Below are positions 26,044-35,543 of a stretch of DNA of 64,000 nucleotides, in pieces. This stretch comes from CAZIVO01 sp964542765 (GTDB taxonomy: Bacteria; Planctomycetota; UBA1135; UBA2386). The position numbers and the translations under genes are program-made. The stretch's first letter is position 1. Each line of letters begins with the position of its first letter. The DNA lies in NCBI GenBank assembly GCA_964542765.1, contig CAZIVO010000002.1, positions 1 to 64,000 on the forward strand. The letters run 5' to 3'. Below the pieces are notes generated by a model. That model made no database searches. It was not told the origin of the DNA and worked only from the letters and a program-made list of their open reading frames with translations.

Positions 26044-27195
26044 CTAGGGGTGGTGCCGTTCGGCGTAGTATTCGATCAGAATGCGAGCGATCTCGGGGCG
26101 TGTGAACTCTTCCGGAGGATACTCACCCTTTTCGAGCATCTCGCGAAGTTTTGTTCCGGAGAGGAAAACTCGCTCGTCAGCATTTGTTGCCGGACCACTT
26201 CTGGAGCTTGCCATACCGCCGGATCTCTTGCACCAGTAGGCGTGGTCGAAACGAAGAGGTGCGATGGCAATTTCATCCGGATCGAAATCATCGAAGATCT
26301 CGTGCGCGTCGTAGGTGCCGTAGAAGTCACCGGTGCCTGCGTGGTCGCGACCAACGATGAAGTGAGTACAGCCGTAGTTCTTGCGGATCAGGGCGTGCAG
26401 GAGAGCCTCCCGTGGCCCGGCATAGCGCATCGCTTGGGGGTAGACGGTCAGTGCCACGCGGTCTTCCGGGTAGTAGCGGCTGAGGATGGCCTCGTAGCAT
26501 TGCATGCGGACTTCGGCAGGGATGTCGTCAGGTGAAGTTTCACCGACGAGAGGATGCACGAGCAGGGCATCGACGGTTTCGAGTGCGCATTTCGTCAGGT
26601 ATTCGTGCGCCCTGTGGATCGGGTTGCGAGTCTGGAAAGCGACGATGCTTTTCCATCCCTTGGCCTCGAACAGTTCACGGGTGTCTTTCGGATCCAGACG
26701 ATAGCTTGCGAAGGTTGCTTGCTCGGGTCGCGCCAGCACGGTGACTTGTCCGCCGACATAGGTGTCGCCGTTGCGCTTGAGATAGCCGACTCCTGGGTGA
26801 TTGTCGCTGGTGGTGCCCAGGCATAGCCCGGCTTCGGTTTCGCGGTCGATCTGATAGACATCATCGACCTCGATCGTGCCTCGGAGGTTTCCTTGACGGT
26901 CATGCAGAGCTGTCAAGTTTCCGGGCCGTGGTTGAGCGTCGCCCTCTTTTACCGAGAGTACCACGGGGAGTGGCCATGGGAGGCCCGATGCCAGCCGGCG
27001 GTTGCGACAGACTTCCTGATAATCGCGCTGTGCCATGAATCCCTGCAGCGGGCTCATGGCTCCCGATCCGATCATGTCGAGATCGTTAGCCTCCCGCTCG
27101 CTGAGGGTGAGGCGTGGGGGGTCTGCCTGATCACGGAATCCGGGCGTATCGAGGCGGATGCGATCGACCAGTTGGCCACCATGCGGAGGGATCAT
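26044..27195 (-). CDS. sat: Sulfate adenylyltransferase (ATP sulfurylase), 383 aa
   Basis: It converts ATP and sulfate to APS. The family's nucleotide-binding motifs are clear: FQTRNPIHRAHEYLTKCALE near 190 (R-N-P-x-H-R-A-H), GRDHAGTGDFYG near 285 and FLSGTKLREMLEKGE near 345. The N-terminal pseudouridine-synthase/archaeosine-transglycosylase-like part (LTLSEREANDLDMIGSGAMSPLQGF) is also present. It is the single-chain, Sat-type enzyme and not CysDN. It is transcribed ahead of cysC. Confidence 0.95.
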   Translation of the reverse strand: MIPPHGGQLVDRIRLDTPGFRDQADPPRLTLSEREANDLDMIGSGAMSPLQGFMAQRDYQEVCRNRRLASGLPWPLPVVLSVKEGDAQPRPGNLTALHDRQGNLRGTIEVDDVYQIDRETEAGLCLGTTSDNHPGVGYLKRNGDTYVGGQVTVLARPEQATFASYRLDPKDTRELFEAKGWKSIVAFQTRNPIHRAHEYLTKCALETVDALLVHPLVGETSPDDIPAEVRMQCYEAILSRYYPEDRVALTVYPQAMRYAGPREALLHALIRKNYGCTHFIVGRDHAGTGDFYGTYDAHEIFDDFDPDEIAIAPLRFDHAYWCKRSGGMASSRSGPATNADERVFLSGTKLREMLEKGEYPPEEFTRPEIARILIEYYAERHHP

Positions 27196-27259
27196 ACGAT
27201 GGGTTTATCACAAAGGCCGACGATCATCACCGCGTACGTCGGCGGTAGCCGTCATTTGG

Positions 27260-28780
27260 TCACTGACGGATTGTTTCCAGAGTCTTCAGCACGTTGTTCG
27301 TGCTCACTCCACCAGCGAGCACCAGGAGACCGTCGGGCGTCACTATTGTTCCTGGTCCGATGCGCGGCACCGTCAGGTTGTTAAGGGTTTGCCAGTTGTT
27401 GGTGGCGGGATTGAACTCCTGCACCCCACTCGTCGGCTGCATCTTGTTGAGAATGCCGGTGCCACCACCGGCGACGAGAACACGACCCGACGGCATTTTG
27501 GCGATGCTGTACATGGCTCTGGGGATATTCATGGGAGGGAGGCTGGACCATGCGTTTGCGCGATAGTCGTACATCTCACATTCGCTCAGAGCCTTTCCAT
27601 CCAGGGGATTGGCTCCGGAACTGAAGCCGCCGGCGACGAACAGTCGTCCATCACCCAGCAGGATCGAGTTGAAGCCATGACCGGCGCGATCCTTCTTCAT
27701 GAGGGGCCCGTTCGACCAACTGCCGCTCGATGGGTTGAAGAATTGAACATCGGTCACGGTCCCGACCGGGATCGGGATGTTCAAGAAGACGGTGATTTCG
27801 AAGCCTCCCGAGGCGATTGCCAGGCCGTTCGGCAGGGTGGCGAGCCCGACGAGCAGGCGGCGATCGGCGATGCTGCCCTGGCGTGTCCATTGTCCGGTCC
27901 GCGGGTCGTAGGTTTCGGAAGTTTTGTGGGCGTCCCTCAGGGCACCGATCACATCCACGAAGGTGGGGGTTCCGCCGACAACCAGAATGCGACCGTCATT
28001 GAGAAGGGTGGCGGAGTGCAGCGCTCGTTTGGCCGTCATCGATCCCGTTGTCACGAAGCGTCCAGAGCGAGGATCGTAGAGTTCGCACGAACTCAGCACA
28101 TTGCTCGCGTTGTCCGCGCCGCCGGCGATCAACACGCGTCCGTCTTTCAGGCGGGTGATCGTGCTGTAAGCCCGGGACATCGTCATGCGTGGGCCGTTGC
28201 GGACGCTGAGGGTGCGTGCGTCGAAGTATTCACTCGTATCCAGGCCGACGGTGCTGAGGTTGCCGCTACTGCCGCCGAACTGAATGAACTCACCAGGTTT
28301 GCCCGTGGGGAAGGTGCTGCCCATTGCCCTTGCAGTGGGCAGTTGGGAGGGTAGTGCGACTGCCGTGTTGGACCAGCCAAACTGGACGAGGACGTTGTTC
28401 GAGATCTTTCCGACGGGGTATGGGTTGCCGGGGATGGAGAAGGTTTGCCAGTGCATGATGGCACCGTGCATGCTCGAGATTGTCGGGACCGGCAGAGCGA
28501 TATTGCCCTGGCCTGTAGATTTCTGACCGATCCATCCGAAGGTCGCATCCAGACCTACCTTGAGGATGCGGCTATCGCGGGAGTTGAGGAGGCTCAGCGG
28601 GGTTGGTCCGCCGGTCATCGACATGGCGAACACGACGGTCTTGTTCTGGGGTGCTCCTGTGTAGGAGAGCTTCAGGGTGCTCCCGAGAGTTCCCGGCGTC
28701 ATTCGATCGAAAGCGTAATCTTGAGCGATGACCGGCGTGATCACCGCCAAGCCGCAGAGGATGTGTTTTAAAGATCGCAT
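27260..28780 (-). CDS. Secreted Kelch-repeat beta-propeller with N-terminal accessory domain, 506 aa
   Basis: ATG 28780 begins a signal peptide (MRSLKHILCGLAVITPVIAQ). About 110 residues of a beta-rich domain follow (GTLGSTLKLSYTGAPQNK, GPTPLSLLNSRD, ALPVPTISSMHG). Six or so Kelch blades come next, each with an A-G-G or V-G-G turn followed by a D-P or N-P strand (VLIAGGADNASNVLSSCELY, ILVVGGTPT, RLFVAGGFSSG, VLVAGGGTGILNK). The protein is a paralogue of the neighbouring gene at 28833-30383. It probably binds carbohydrates or proteins outside the cell; no enzymatic motif of galactose oxidase is seen. Confidence 0.85.
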   Translation of the reverse strand: MRSLKHILCGLAVITPVIAQDYAFDRMTPGTLGSTLKLSYTGAPQNKTVVFAMSMTGGPTPLSLLNSRDSRILKVGLDATFGWIGQKSTGQGNIALPVPTISSMHGAIMHWQTFSIPGNPYPVGKISNNVLVQFGWSNTAVALPSQLPTARAMGSTFPTGKPGEFIQFGGSSGNLSTVGLDTSEYFDARTLSVRNGPRMTMSRAYSTITRLKDGRVLIAGGADNASNVLSSCELYDPRSGRFVTTGSMTAKRALHSATLLNDGRILVVGGTPTFVDVIGALRDAHKTSETYDPRTGQWTRQGSIADRRLLVGLATLPNGLAIASGGFEITVFLNIPIPVGTVTDVQFFNPSSGSWSNGPLMKKDRAGHGFNSILLGDGRLFVAGGFSSGANPLDGKALSECEMYDYRANAWSSLPPMNIPRAMYSIAKMPSGRVLVAGGGTGILNKMQPTSGVQEFNPATNNWQTLNNLTVPRIGPGTIVTPDGLLVLAGGVSTNNVLKTLETIRQ

Positions 28781-28832
28781 GGTTCTTGGTGGATCAATGT
28801 CGTATGGGGATCGAAAGGTACGGGCGGGGTGT

Positions 28833-30383
28833 TTACAGATGCAGAGTGGCCAGGGTGTTGCTGGTCGTTTTGTCATCGACTTGGCCACCGAAGATGATCA
28901 CCAAGTTGTCCGGGGTTTGATGCAGGATCGCGCCGGCACGAGCCGTCGGCATGTCCGGGAGCGTCGCCCAGCTATTGGAGGCAGGGTTGTAGACTTGCAC
29001 GCTCTTGACTCCTAGCGGTTGCTGCAGGGTGCCCACGGCTCCGCCCACGACCAGGACCTTGCCGGATTTCAGCACGAGAGTGCTGGCCAGCAGCCTCTTC
29101 GATGCCATGTTTGGTGCCGCCGTCCATTTGTTGGCGCGATAGTCGTAAGTTTCGGCGGTCTCGAGGGGTGTTGCGCTTGTCACCACTGGACCGGAGGTCA
29201 CTCCACCGACGGCGAGGACATTCCCGTTCGGCAGGGCCAGAGTGCTGTAAAGGTGCACGGCACGCGAAGATGTCATGCTGGCGGCGGCCGTCCATTTGTT
29301 GGAGGTAGGATCGTAGATTTCACAGTCCGGCACGGAACCGACAGGGATAGGGACTCCGAAGATGACATTGACCCGAAGTCCTCCCGACAGCAGGGCGCGG
29401 CCATTGGGAAGCGACGTCAGCGCATGCAAGCCTCGCCGACTGGAGATGTTTGGCCCGTTTCGCCAGGCACCCGTTTTGGGGTTATAGATCTCGCAGGTGT
29501 TCTGCATCGTCGAGAGAGCCTTGATCACGTCACTGAGGTCCGTGGTGCCGCCGGCGACGATCACCTCGCCATTTCCGAGCAGCGCCGCGGCATGGCCGAT
29601 ACGTGCGACCTTCATGGACCCGGTCCGGGTGAACTTGTGGCTCTTGGGGTCATAGATCTCGCAGGTCTTCGTCGAGTTCCCGGCACTGTCGACGCCTCCG
29701 ATGATCAAGCTCCGCCCGTCTTTGAGCGTGACGGTGAAGGCGATCGCTCGAGGCAGGTTCATCGTTGGCCCGGTCGTCATCGCCATCGTGTCGAAATTGT
29801 AGATTTCCGTGCTGGAGGCGATGTTGAAGCTGCCGAGCAGGCTCCCGCTGCCGCCACCGACGATGACGAGGTCTCCCTTGCTGCTGGAGAGGCCTGGATT
29901 GATGAAGGAGTGGGCCATCGCCCGCGCCTCCTTCAGGCGAGTTGTTTGGATCGGAGAGGCGAAGCTGGTCTTGCCGAACTGAACGATGGCATCGTTGGAG
30001 ATCTTGTCGACGATGAAGGGGTTCCCCGGCAGGGTGAAGCTCTGAAAGTGAAGCTGCTTTCCAGCGATGGAATTCTTCATGGGCACCGGCAGAGAAAAGG
30101 AGCCGGAGCCGCTGGATGCCTTGGCGAACCAAGCGGTGGCGAATTCAAGTCCGAGTTTGAGGCTGCGCGTATCGCCGGGGTTGATCATCTTCAACGGGGT
30201 GGGACCCGCGGTCGAAGAGATCCCGAGGACGATGTTCTTGTTCGCCGGACTGCCCGAATAGGACAGGGTGAGGGGTTTGCCTATTGTGCCCGGGCTGGTC
30301 TTCGTGAATGTGTAATCACCTTGCGCGAAGAGTGCTGTTGAGGCGAGGAGACATGAGAGGAAAGCGGGTCTCGGGTGCTGCAT
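28833..30383 (-). CDS. Secreted Kelch-repeat beta-propeller, paralogue, 516 aa
   Basis: The signal peptide is MQHPRPAFLSCLLASTALFAQG. The N-terminal domain (GTIGKPLTLSYSGSPANKN, GPTPLKMINPGDTRSLKLG, SLPVPMKNSIAGKQLHF) aligns part for part with the neighbouring protein. Kelch blades follow (LVIVGGGSGSLLGSFN, LIIGGVDSAGNSTKTCEIYD, VIVAGGTTDLSDVIKAL, VLVVGGAVGTLQQ). The gap to the next gene is 52 bases, so they may be one operon. The tandem arrangement indicates duplication of a secreted propeller. Confidence 0.85.
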   Translation of the reverse strand: MQHPRPAFLSCLLASTALFAQGDYTFTKTSPGTIGKPLTLSYSGSPANKNIVLGISSTAGPTPLKMINPGDTRSLKLGLEFATAWFAKASSGSGSFSLPVPMKNSIAGKQLHFQSFTLPGNPFIVDKISNDAIVQFGKTSFASPIQTTRLKEARAMAHSFINPGLSSSKGDLVIVGGGSGSLLGSFNIASSTEIYNFDTMAMTTGPTMNLPRAIAFTVTLKDGRSLIIGGVDSAGNSTKTCEIYDPKSHKFTRTGSMKVARIGHAAALLGNGEVIVAGGTTDLSDVIKALSTMQNTCEIYNPKTGAWRNGPNISSRRGLHALTSLPNGRALLSGGLRVNVIFGVPIPVGSVPDCEIYDPTSNKWTAAASMTSSRAVHLYSTLALPNGNVLAVGGVTSGPVVTSATPLETAETYDYRANKWTAAPNMASKRLLASTLVLKSGKVLVVGGAVGTLQQPLGVKSVQVYNPASNSWATLPDMPTARAGAILHQTPDNLVIIFGGQVDDKTTSNTLATLHL

Positions 30384-30592
30384 GGACTTGTTTCAATGTT
30401 GGTTTGGGCAGGGATCGAGTGGCCAGGAAAAGACCGTCGCTGGCGCACTACATGATGGTAGCTGATTTTCGCATCGCCGAAGTGGCTTGTCAGCTTCCGG
30501 AACGTGTTTCGTGGTCGAGGGGGTAACGACACGATGATCGAGAAGATGTAGAATCTGCTCAAACTGCCGACAACCCGTGCCAGAGGTGTCTT

Positions 30593-32506
30593 GTGACGAT
30601 CCAAACTCGTTTGTCCCTGCTATTGCTGCCCGCATTGTTTTTTTCCTCCGTCGCTGCTGCGGGGCCGCTGCCTCAGCAGCAACAACAGTCCGACCCCCAT
30701 GAGACCTTGCTCGAGGTCTTTGAGCATGTGACGGATCCCATGTTCGAGGACAGGGAACGATTCGGCTATTCGCTCCGGGCTTGGATGGAGGGTGCGGCTG
30801 ACATTACCGAGCCACGATTCGAAAGGGATGGCGAGGCGAAGCCTTCGGGTGCCGTGGAGATCTCCATCGATCGTACCGACGCGGACTCCTTTGTCATGGA
30901 TGTGAAGAGTCGCTGGGCGACGGCCAAGATCATCAGGAACTCGGACCGCACGATTCTCGCCATGCCCGAGAAGGGTGTCGTGTTTGTTGGAGAAGGCGCG
31001 TTCGATAACGATGCGGACACATTGGCTCCGGAAGGCTTTCTTCGTAGGGTCCTGGGCAAGGGAGCTCCTCTTCTCGGCATCGGTAGAGCCCTCGCGCCTG
31101 GCTACATCAAGAAATTGGAACTGATCGAGCGAGGCCGGACTCATCGGTTCGCTATCGATGATGAAACGACGGTTGCTGTCAGGGCTGAGCATCCATGGGC
31201 ATTGGTGCTTCAGTCGAAGCCTGGAAGCGGCTTCATCGATGGAGTCAGCCAGATTGAGCTCGCGTGCCAGGAAGAGCCTTTTGGTGTCCAGGTTTCGATC
31301 GATGGCCTCGAGCGTAAAAATGTCGACCGCGCTGAACTCGAGAAGATGGCCGCACGCGCTCTGAGAAGGTTGATCCAGATCAATGCACCGGACTACACGG
31401 GAATTTTCCGGCCAAGCAAGAAGAAGGTCCCCAACGGTGAATTGCGCCATGTCGGAGAACAGAACCTGGTGCTGCTGCGCGGTTCTCCTGAACAGATCGG
31501 CAAGGCTCATGCTCAACTCCTGGGCGAGCATGTGATCCACACCATTGATTCGACGTATCACTTGATCGGGATGGCCGAAACCCTGAACACTGGAGAGTGG
31601 TTTCCCGACATGCTGAAGCAGGCCTGGGAGCGAACGTCCAAGTACATCCCGGAGCGTCACAAGCGGGAGATGGAGTCTCTGGCGGCCGCAACGGAGGGTG
31701 TTTCACTCCGTGATGTTCAGCTGGCCAATGTCTTTCCCGAGTATTTCCACTGCTCAGGCTTCGCCTTGTTCGGTAAGGCGACCAAGGACGGCACGCTATA
31801 CCATGGCCGGGTTTTGGACTACATGACGCTGATCGGGCTTCAGCGATCTTCGGTGTCGTTTCTGATCCAGCCTGAAGACGCTAACGCCTTTTTTGTTGCT
31901 GGTTATGCCGGCTTCATTGGCGTGGTGAGTGGCATGAATGACAAGAAGATCTCTCTCGGCGAGATGGGAGGGGCGGGTCGTTTCGATTGGGATGGCGTGC
32001 CCATGGCAACACTCATGCGCCGTGCCTTGGAAGAATGTTCGACCCTGCAAGAGGTCTGCGATTTGTGGGAACAGAATCCGAGAACTTGCGAGTACTACTA
32101 CGTATTCGCAGATGGCAAGATTCGTGATGCGGTAGGAGTTGCCGCAACTCCCGAGAAGGTGGAGTTCATCTCGCCAGGCGCTTTCCATCCTCAACTGGGT
32201 GAGGGCATTCCAGATGCGGTGGTCCTGTCGGCAGGTTCGCGCTTGGCCTTGTTGCGCGATCGTGTGCGGAAGGGGTACGGGGAGATTGATGAGCAGGCTG
32301 CTCTTCGCCTCATGGATCGACCGGTCTCGATGGAGAGCAATTTGCACAACACTTTGTTCGTCCCCGAGAAGGGTATCGTCTGGGTCGCGAATGCGAGTGA
32401 TGATCAGCCGGCGGCCGAGCGTCCGTATGTGAAATACGACGTTCTGGCTCTGGCCGCGGAATTAGCTTCCAGACCGATTGGACTGCCGCGACCGGCGAGG
32501 CGTTAG
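30593..32506 (+). CDS. Exported C45-type (AAT) autoprocessing acyltransferase/peptidase-like protein, 637 aa
   Basis: It starts at GTG 30593 with AGAGG upstream and a signal sequence MTIQTRLSLLLLPALFFSSVAAAG. A region of about 280 residues without a recognised family precedes the catalytic part. There, VFPEYFHCSGFALFGKATKD contains Cys387, the candidate N-terminal nucleophile of the acyl-CoA:6-aminopenicillanate acyltransferase fold. HGRVLDYMTLIGLQRSSV and GYAGFIGVVSGMNDKKISLGEMGG follow as in C45 proteins, and ESNLHNTLFVPEKG near the end. Such enzymes cleave amides and self-process at the Cys. The long N-terminal part is unusual. Export suggests action on an extracellular amide. Confidence 0.78.
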   Translation: MTIQTRLSLLLLPALFFSSVAAAGPLPQQQQQSDPHETLLEVFEHVTDPMFEDRERFGYSLRAWMEGAADITEPRFERDGEAKPSGAVEISIDRTDADSFVMDVKSRWATAKIIRNSDRTILAMPEKGVVFVGEGAFDNDADTLAPEGFLRRVLGKGAPLLGIGRALAPGYIKKLELIERGRTHRFAIDDETTVAVRAEHPWALVLQSKPGSGFIDGVSQIELACQEEPFGVQVSIDGLERKNVDRAELEKMAARALRRLIQINAPDYTGIFRPSKKKVPNGELRHVGEQNLVLLRGSPEQIGKAHAQLLGEHVIHTIDSTYHLIGMAETLNTGEWFPDMLKQAWERTSKYIPERHKREMESLAAATEGVSLRDVQLANVFPEYFHCSGFALFGKATKDGTLYHGRVLDYMTLIGLQRSSVSFLIQPEDANAFFVAGYAGFIGVVSGMNDKKISLGEMGGAGRFDWDGVPMATLMRRALEECSTLQEVCDLWEQNPRTCEYYYVFADGKIRDAVGVAATPEKVEFISPGAFHPQLGEGIPDAVVLSAGSRLALLRDRVRKGYGEIDEQAALRLMDRPVSMESNLHNTLFVPEKGIVWVANASDDQPAAERPYVKYDVLALAAELASRPIGLPRPARR

Positions 32507-32532
32507 CTCAGCTCCTCAGCAGGGACTGCTGA

Positions 32533-33576
32533 TCAGTGCATGAACTCGGTGACAACGCCGTAGTTGGCGCTGATGGTACCACTGCTCGCGTTCACATTGG
32601 TCGTCATCAGGCGTGAGATCGGCAGCCGACCAGCGGAAGGGCTGGGGATCCTCGTTTCCATCCCATTTGATACGGCGAAGAACAACCCATTCTGGTGGCG
32701 GTCGGAATGGATCTGCTGGGCATAGAGTTTCTGCCCCGTCAAGCCGGGCCAGAAAGGAAACCATACCTTGCTGGTCGCCGCTGCCCCTCCGTTACCCGTT
32801 GTCACGGGGACTATGATTTGTGCGACGGTCCGGAGCATGCCGTCGCCGCAGAGGTGGCGGATCTTCGCTTGCACATTGACGAGGCCGATGAGGAGAACCC
32901 CGGGCATCGACTTCGGCCCCCCGGCGAGTAGCCACTGGAGAGAGATCATTCCGTTCTGTGAGTTGCTGACACACTCGGAGAGCAGGGTCATGGTGCCCTG
33001 GCGAGTGGTGCAGCCAGTGCCGATCATCCTGCGAGCGCCTATTCCATGGATAGTGCTATCGAAGGCGTCTGTCGGCATGCCACTGACGGCATTGAGCGAA
33101 TTGCCGTAGACACGCATTTCCCACGCCAGATCCTGAGTGCCTGCATGCCACCACTTGGTATCGAACAGGAGGGATGTTTTCGGTCCGATGCTGGGCCCCA
33201 TGTTCCAGGCGGGCAACCAGATGACTTTTCGCTTGAAGACGGTGGTTGGTGGGGCGGCGTAGTTGTTTGCGAACACCGGCGAGATCTTGGTGTGATTCGA
33301 GGGAGCTATCAGGACCTCGATATCGAGTTGCCGGATGCGGCCGGTATCCAGGTTAGAGGCGCCATCGCGTCGGAAACGCAGTCCGGAGACCGTGAAACCC
33401 TGGTTTTGTCGCAAGTCACCATGGATCTGCATGTGGCGCATGGTCAGCGCCCCCAGGGGCAAGCCATTGACGGTGTTGCCTTCTCGAATCTTGTAAGCGG
33501 CTGGCGAGATCGTGCTCTGAGCGGACAGCAAGGCTGTGCTCAAAAGGATGCTGACCAACGAGGATCGGTTGAACAT
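32533..33576 (-). CDS. Secreted protein of unknown function, 347 aa
   Basis: Signal peptide MFNRSSLVSILLSTALLSAQ is followed by a mainly beta sequence. Blocks such as GLRFRRDGASNLDTGRIRQL, PVFANNYAAPPTTVFKRK, LAWEMRVYGNSLNAVSG and WPGLTGQKLYAQQIHSDRHQ are reminiscent of secreted planctomycete proteins with viral-capsid or jelly-roll-like folds, but I cannot assign a family. Two cysteines in TGCTTRQGTMTLLSEC may pair. It is convergent with the C45-type gene. Confidence 0.7.
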   Translation of the reverse strand: MFNRSSLVSILLSTALLSAQSTISPAAYKIREGNTVNGLPLGALTMRHMQIHGDLRQNQGFTVSGLRFRRDGASNLDTGRIRQLDIEVLIAPSNHTKISPVFANNYAAPPTTVFKRKVIWLPAWNMGPSIGPKTSLLFDTKWWHAGTQDLAWEMRVYGNSLNAVSGMPTDAFDSTIHGIGARRMIGTGCTTRQGTMTLLSECVSNSQNGMISLQWLLAGGPKSMPGVLLIGLVNVQAKIRHLCGDGMLRTVAQIIVPVTTGNGGAAATSKVWFPFWPGLTGQKLYAQQIHSDRHQNGLFFAVSNGMETRIPSPSAGRLPISRLMTTNVNASSGTISANYGVVTEFMH

Positions 33577-33818
33577 TCGACCGTGAAGAAGCGGGGGCGG
33601 GGACGAGGCAAGTTGCTCACGCGATTGCGAGCACGAAGCAATCTACCCGTTCTGGAACCATGACGGAAGAGGTTGGGGCATGCAGAGCACGGCGCATGAG
33701 TTTTCCCGAACACAGCCGCTTGCGGGCAAGGTTTTGCAAAGCGAGGCCCCGACACGTGTTTGGGGGGATCGTCATTGACCGCTCTCTCGATCCGAGGCCG
33801 ATGATTTTTCTGGCAGGA

Positions 33819-34511
33819 TCAGGGCCGAGCTATGGCCTTGCGCGGGCGGATCTTCGCGCTGGTGATGAAGCAATCGTCTTGGGAGTGCCATGAGAGTTCC
33901 ATGTCGAAAGGTCCTTCGTCCTTGCCGAGCTGGTAGTGGATCTCGACTTCGCCGTCGGGCATGGGGCTCACCCTGACCTCTGCGAACTTGACGAAACGTT
34001 GGACCCAGGGGTCCAACGCCTTGTAGACGGATTCCTTGAGCGAGAATCGCAGAAGCAGGTCGCGCCAGCGATCGTCACCGTCGAGTTTGGCGTTTTCGCG
34101 TCTCTCTTCGGGCGTGAGGACGAGGCGTTCGATTTCGGTCCGAGGCGGCCGGGTATGTTCGAGATCCACACCCAGCGCCCATCCGGTATCGAGGCTTACC
34201 AGAGCGATGGCGAGCGCATCTTTGTGGCTGACCGATCCGACGAAGCCCTCCGGCATCAGGGGGGCGCCTCTCGGAGTGGCGAGAACAGCTCCCTGAGATC
34301 CACCGAGGCTCTGCATGCAGGTGTGCAGCGCGAGCCTTCCGCCGACCCAGGAGATGCGTCGTCGCGGCGCGCAGGACTCGACGAAGGACCGCTCTTCTGT
34401 GGCCAGCTGATGGAGAACTTCCGGGGATATCTCACTGGGGTGTTCGGGCAACTCCACCGCGACGCAGATGCCGTGGGGAAATTCTCGCTGCCAGAGGATC
34501 TGAAAGCTCAT
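33819..34511 (-). CDS. 4'-phosphopantetheinyl transferase (Sfp/EntD type), 230 aa
   Basis: It transfers phosphopantetheine from CoA to a carrier protein. The magnesium-binding pair is GVDLEHT at 114-120 (Asp116, Glu118), and the second motif is FSLKESVYKAL at 156-166 (K159, E160, K164). SVSHK at 93-97 is the CoA-contact serine/histidine block, and the RRRISWVGGRLALHTCM stretch near 50-66 resembles the EntD-type phosphate site. It has no signal. No acyl-carrier-dependent synthase is seen here; it may serve fatty acid or secondary metabolism carriers elsewhere. Confidence 0.88.
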   Translation of the reverse strand: MSFQILWQREFPHGICVAVELPEHPSEISPEVLHQLATEERSFVESCAPRRRISWVGGRLALHTCMQSLGGSQGAVLATPRGAPLMPEGFVGSVSHKDALAIALVSLDTGWALGVDLEHTRPPRTEIERLVLTPEERRENAKLDGDDRWRDLLLRFSLKESVYKALDPWVQRFVKFAEVRVSPMPDGEVEIHYQLGKDEGPFDMELSWHSQDDCFITSAKIRPRKAIARP

Positions 34512-34574
34512 GAGGGAAGCGGTTCGATGAAGAGTCGAGGGGGATGAAGCGACGTCGAGGACGTGCGCGCAGTG

Positions 34575-35543
34575 TCAGTCCAAAAGTTTGCGGGCAGCGG
34601 TTGTGGGTTGCAATGTCCCATCGCATACCTCCTGACGCAACTGCGATAGGCGGTCATGAGTTTCTGGGTCAGCGAGCAGTCGATCCAGAAGGCATGCTGT
34701 CAGCGCATCATCGAACCAGTGCAAGGATTGCTGTTGCCGCTGCGCAGCGACCCCTTCGGTTCCGAGGAAGGATCGGTGTTCCTCGAGTGCGTCCCAGACG
34801 TTGTCGATACCGGTACCGGTCAGAGAAGAGCAGGCGAGCACGGGAGGTTGCCAAGAATCGGCCTGTGAGTGAAGAAGGGTGATGGCTTGTGAAAATTCAG
34901 CCTGCGCGTAGCCGACGGCCTCTTCGTTGGCGCCGTCGGCCTTGTGGATGGCAATGACGTTGGCAAGTTCCATGACGCCGCGCTTGATTCCCTGAAGCTC
35001 ATCTCCGGCACCGGCGAGAAGAAGTAGCAGGAAGGAATCGACCATGTTGGCGACCGCCGTCTCGGATTGACCGACACCGATTGTTTCCACCAGGATGACA
35101 TCATGGCCGGAAGCTTCGCACAGAAGGATCACTTCGCGAGTTCGGTGTGCGACACCGCCTGCGGAGGTGCCGCCGGGCGAAGGGCGGATGAAGGCTGCGT
35201 CATTGCGGGCCAGCGATTCCATTCTCGTCTTGTCGCCGAGGATGCTGCCTCCCGTGATGGTGCTCGAAGGGTCCACCGCCAGCACCGCAACGGTTTTTCC
35301 ATCTCGGATGAGCTGTTCGCCAAGCGTGTTGATGAAGCTGCTTTTGCCGACCCCCGGCGCTCCCGAGATGCCGATCCGGAAGGATTCATTTGTCGTGGAT
35401 CGGAGCCGTCGCAGCAATTCTTCCCCCTGCTCGATATCTTCTGCGCGCGCGCTCTCGACCAGCGTGATCGCCTGGCTGAGCAATTTACGATCACGATTTC
35501 GGACACCCTCTTCGAGCGCGTCAATGCTCGGCCGTGAGGTCAT
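34575..35543 (-). CDS. meaB: Methylmalonyl-CoA mutase-associated GTPase MeaB, 322 aa
   Basis: It guards and reloads B12 on methylmalonyl-CoA mutase. P-loop RIGISGAPGVGKSSFINTLG (residues 56-75), the switch region AVDPSSTITGGSILGDKTRM, SPGGTSAGGVAHRTREVIL and VILVETIGVGQSETAVANM are all diagnostic of MeaB. The G4 motif reads IAIHKADG rather than NKxD. The start overlaps the mutase stop by 4 bases, so translation is coupled. The length is normal. Confidence 0.95.
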   Translation of the reverse strand: MTSRPSIDALEEGVRNRDRKLLSQAITLVESARAEDIEQGEELLRRLRSTTNESFRIGISGAPGVGKSSFINTLGEQLIRDGKTVAVLAVDPSSTITGGSILGDKTRMESLARNDAAFIRPSPGGTSAGGVAHRTREVILLCEASGHDVILVETIGVGQSETAVANMVDSFLLLLLAGAGDELQGIKRGVMELANVIAIHKADGANEEAVGYAQAEFSQAITLLHSQADSWQPPVLACSSLTGTGIDNVWDALEEHRSFLGTEGVAAQRQQQSLHWFDDALTACLLDRLLADPETHDRLSQLRQEVCDGTLQPTTAARKLLD

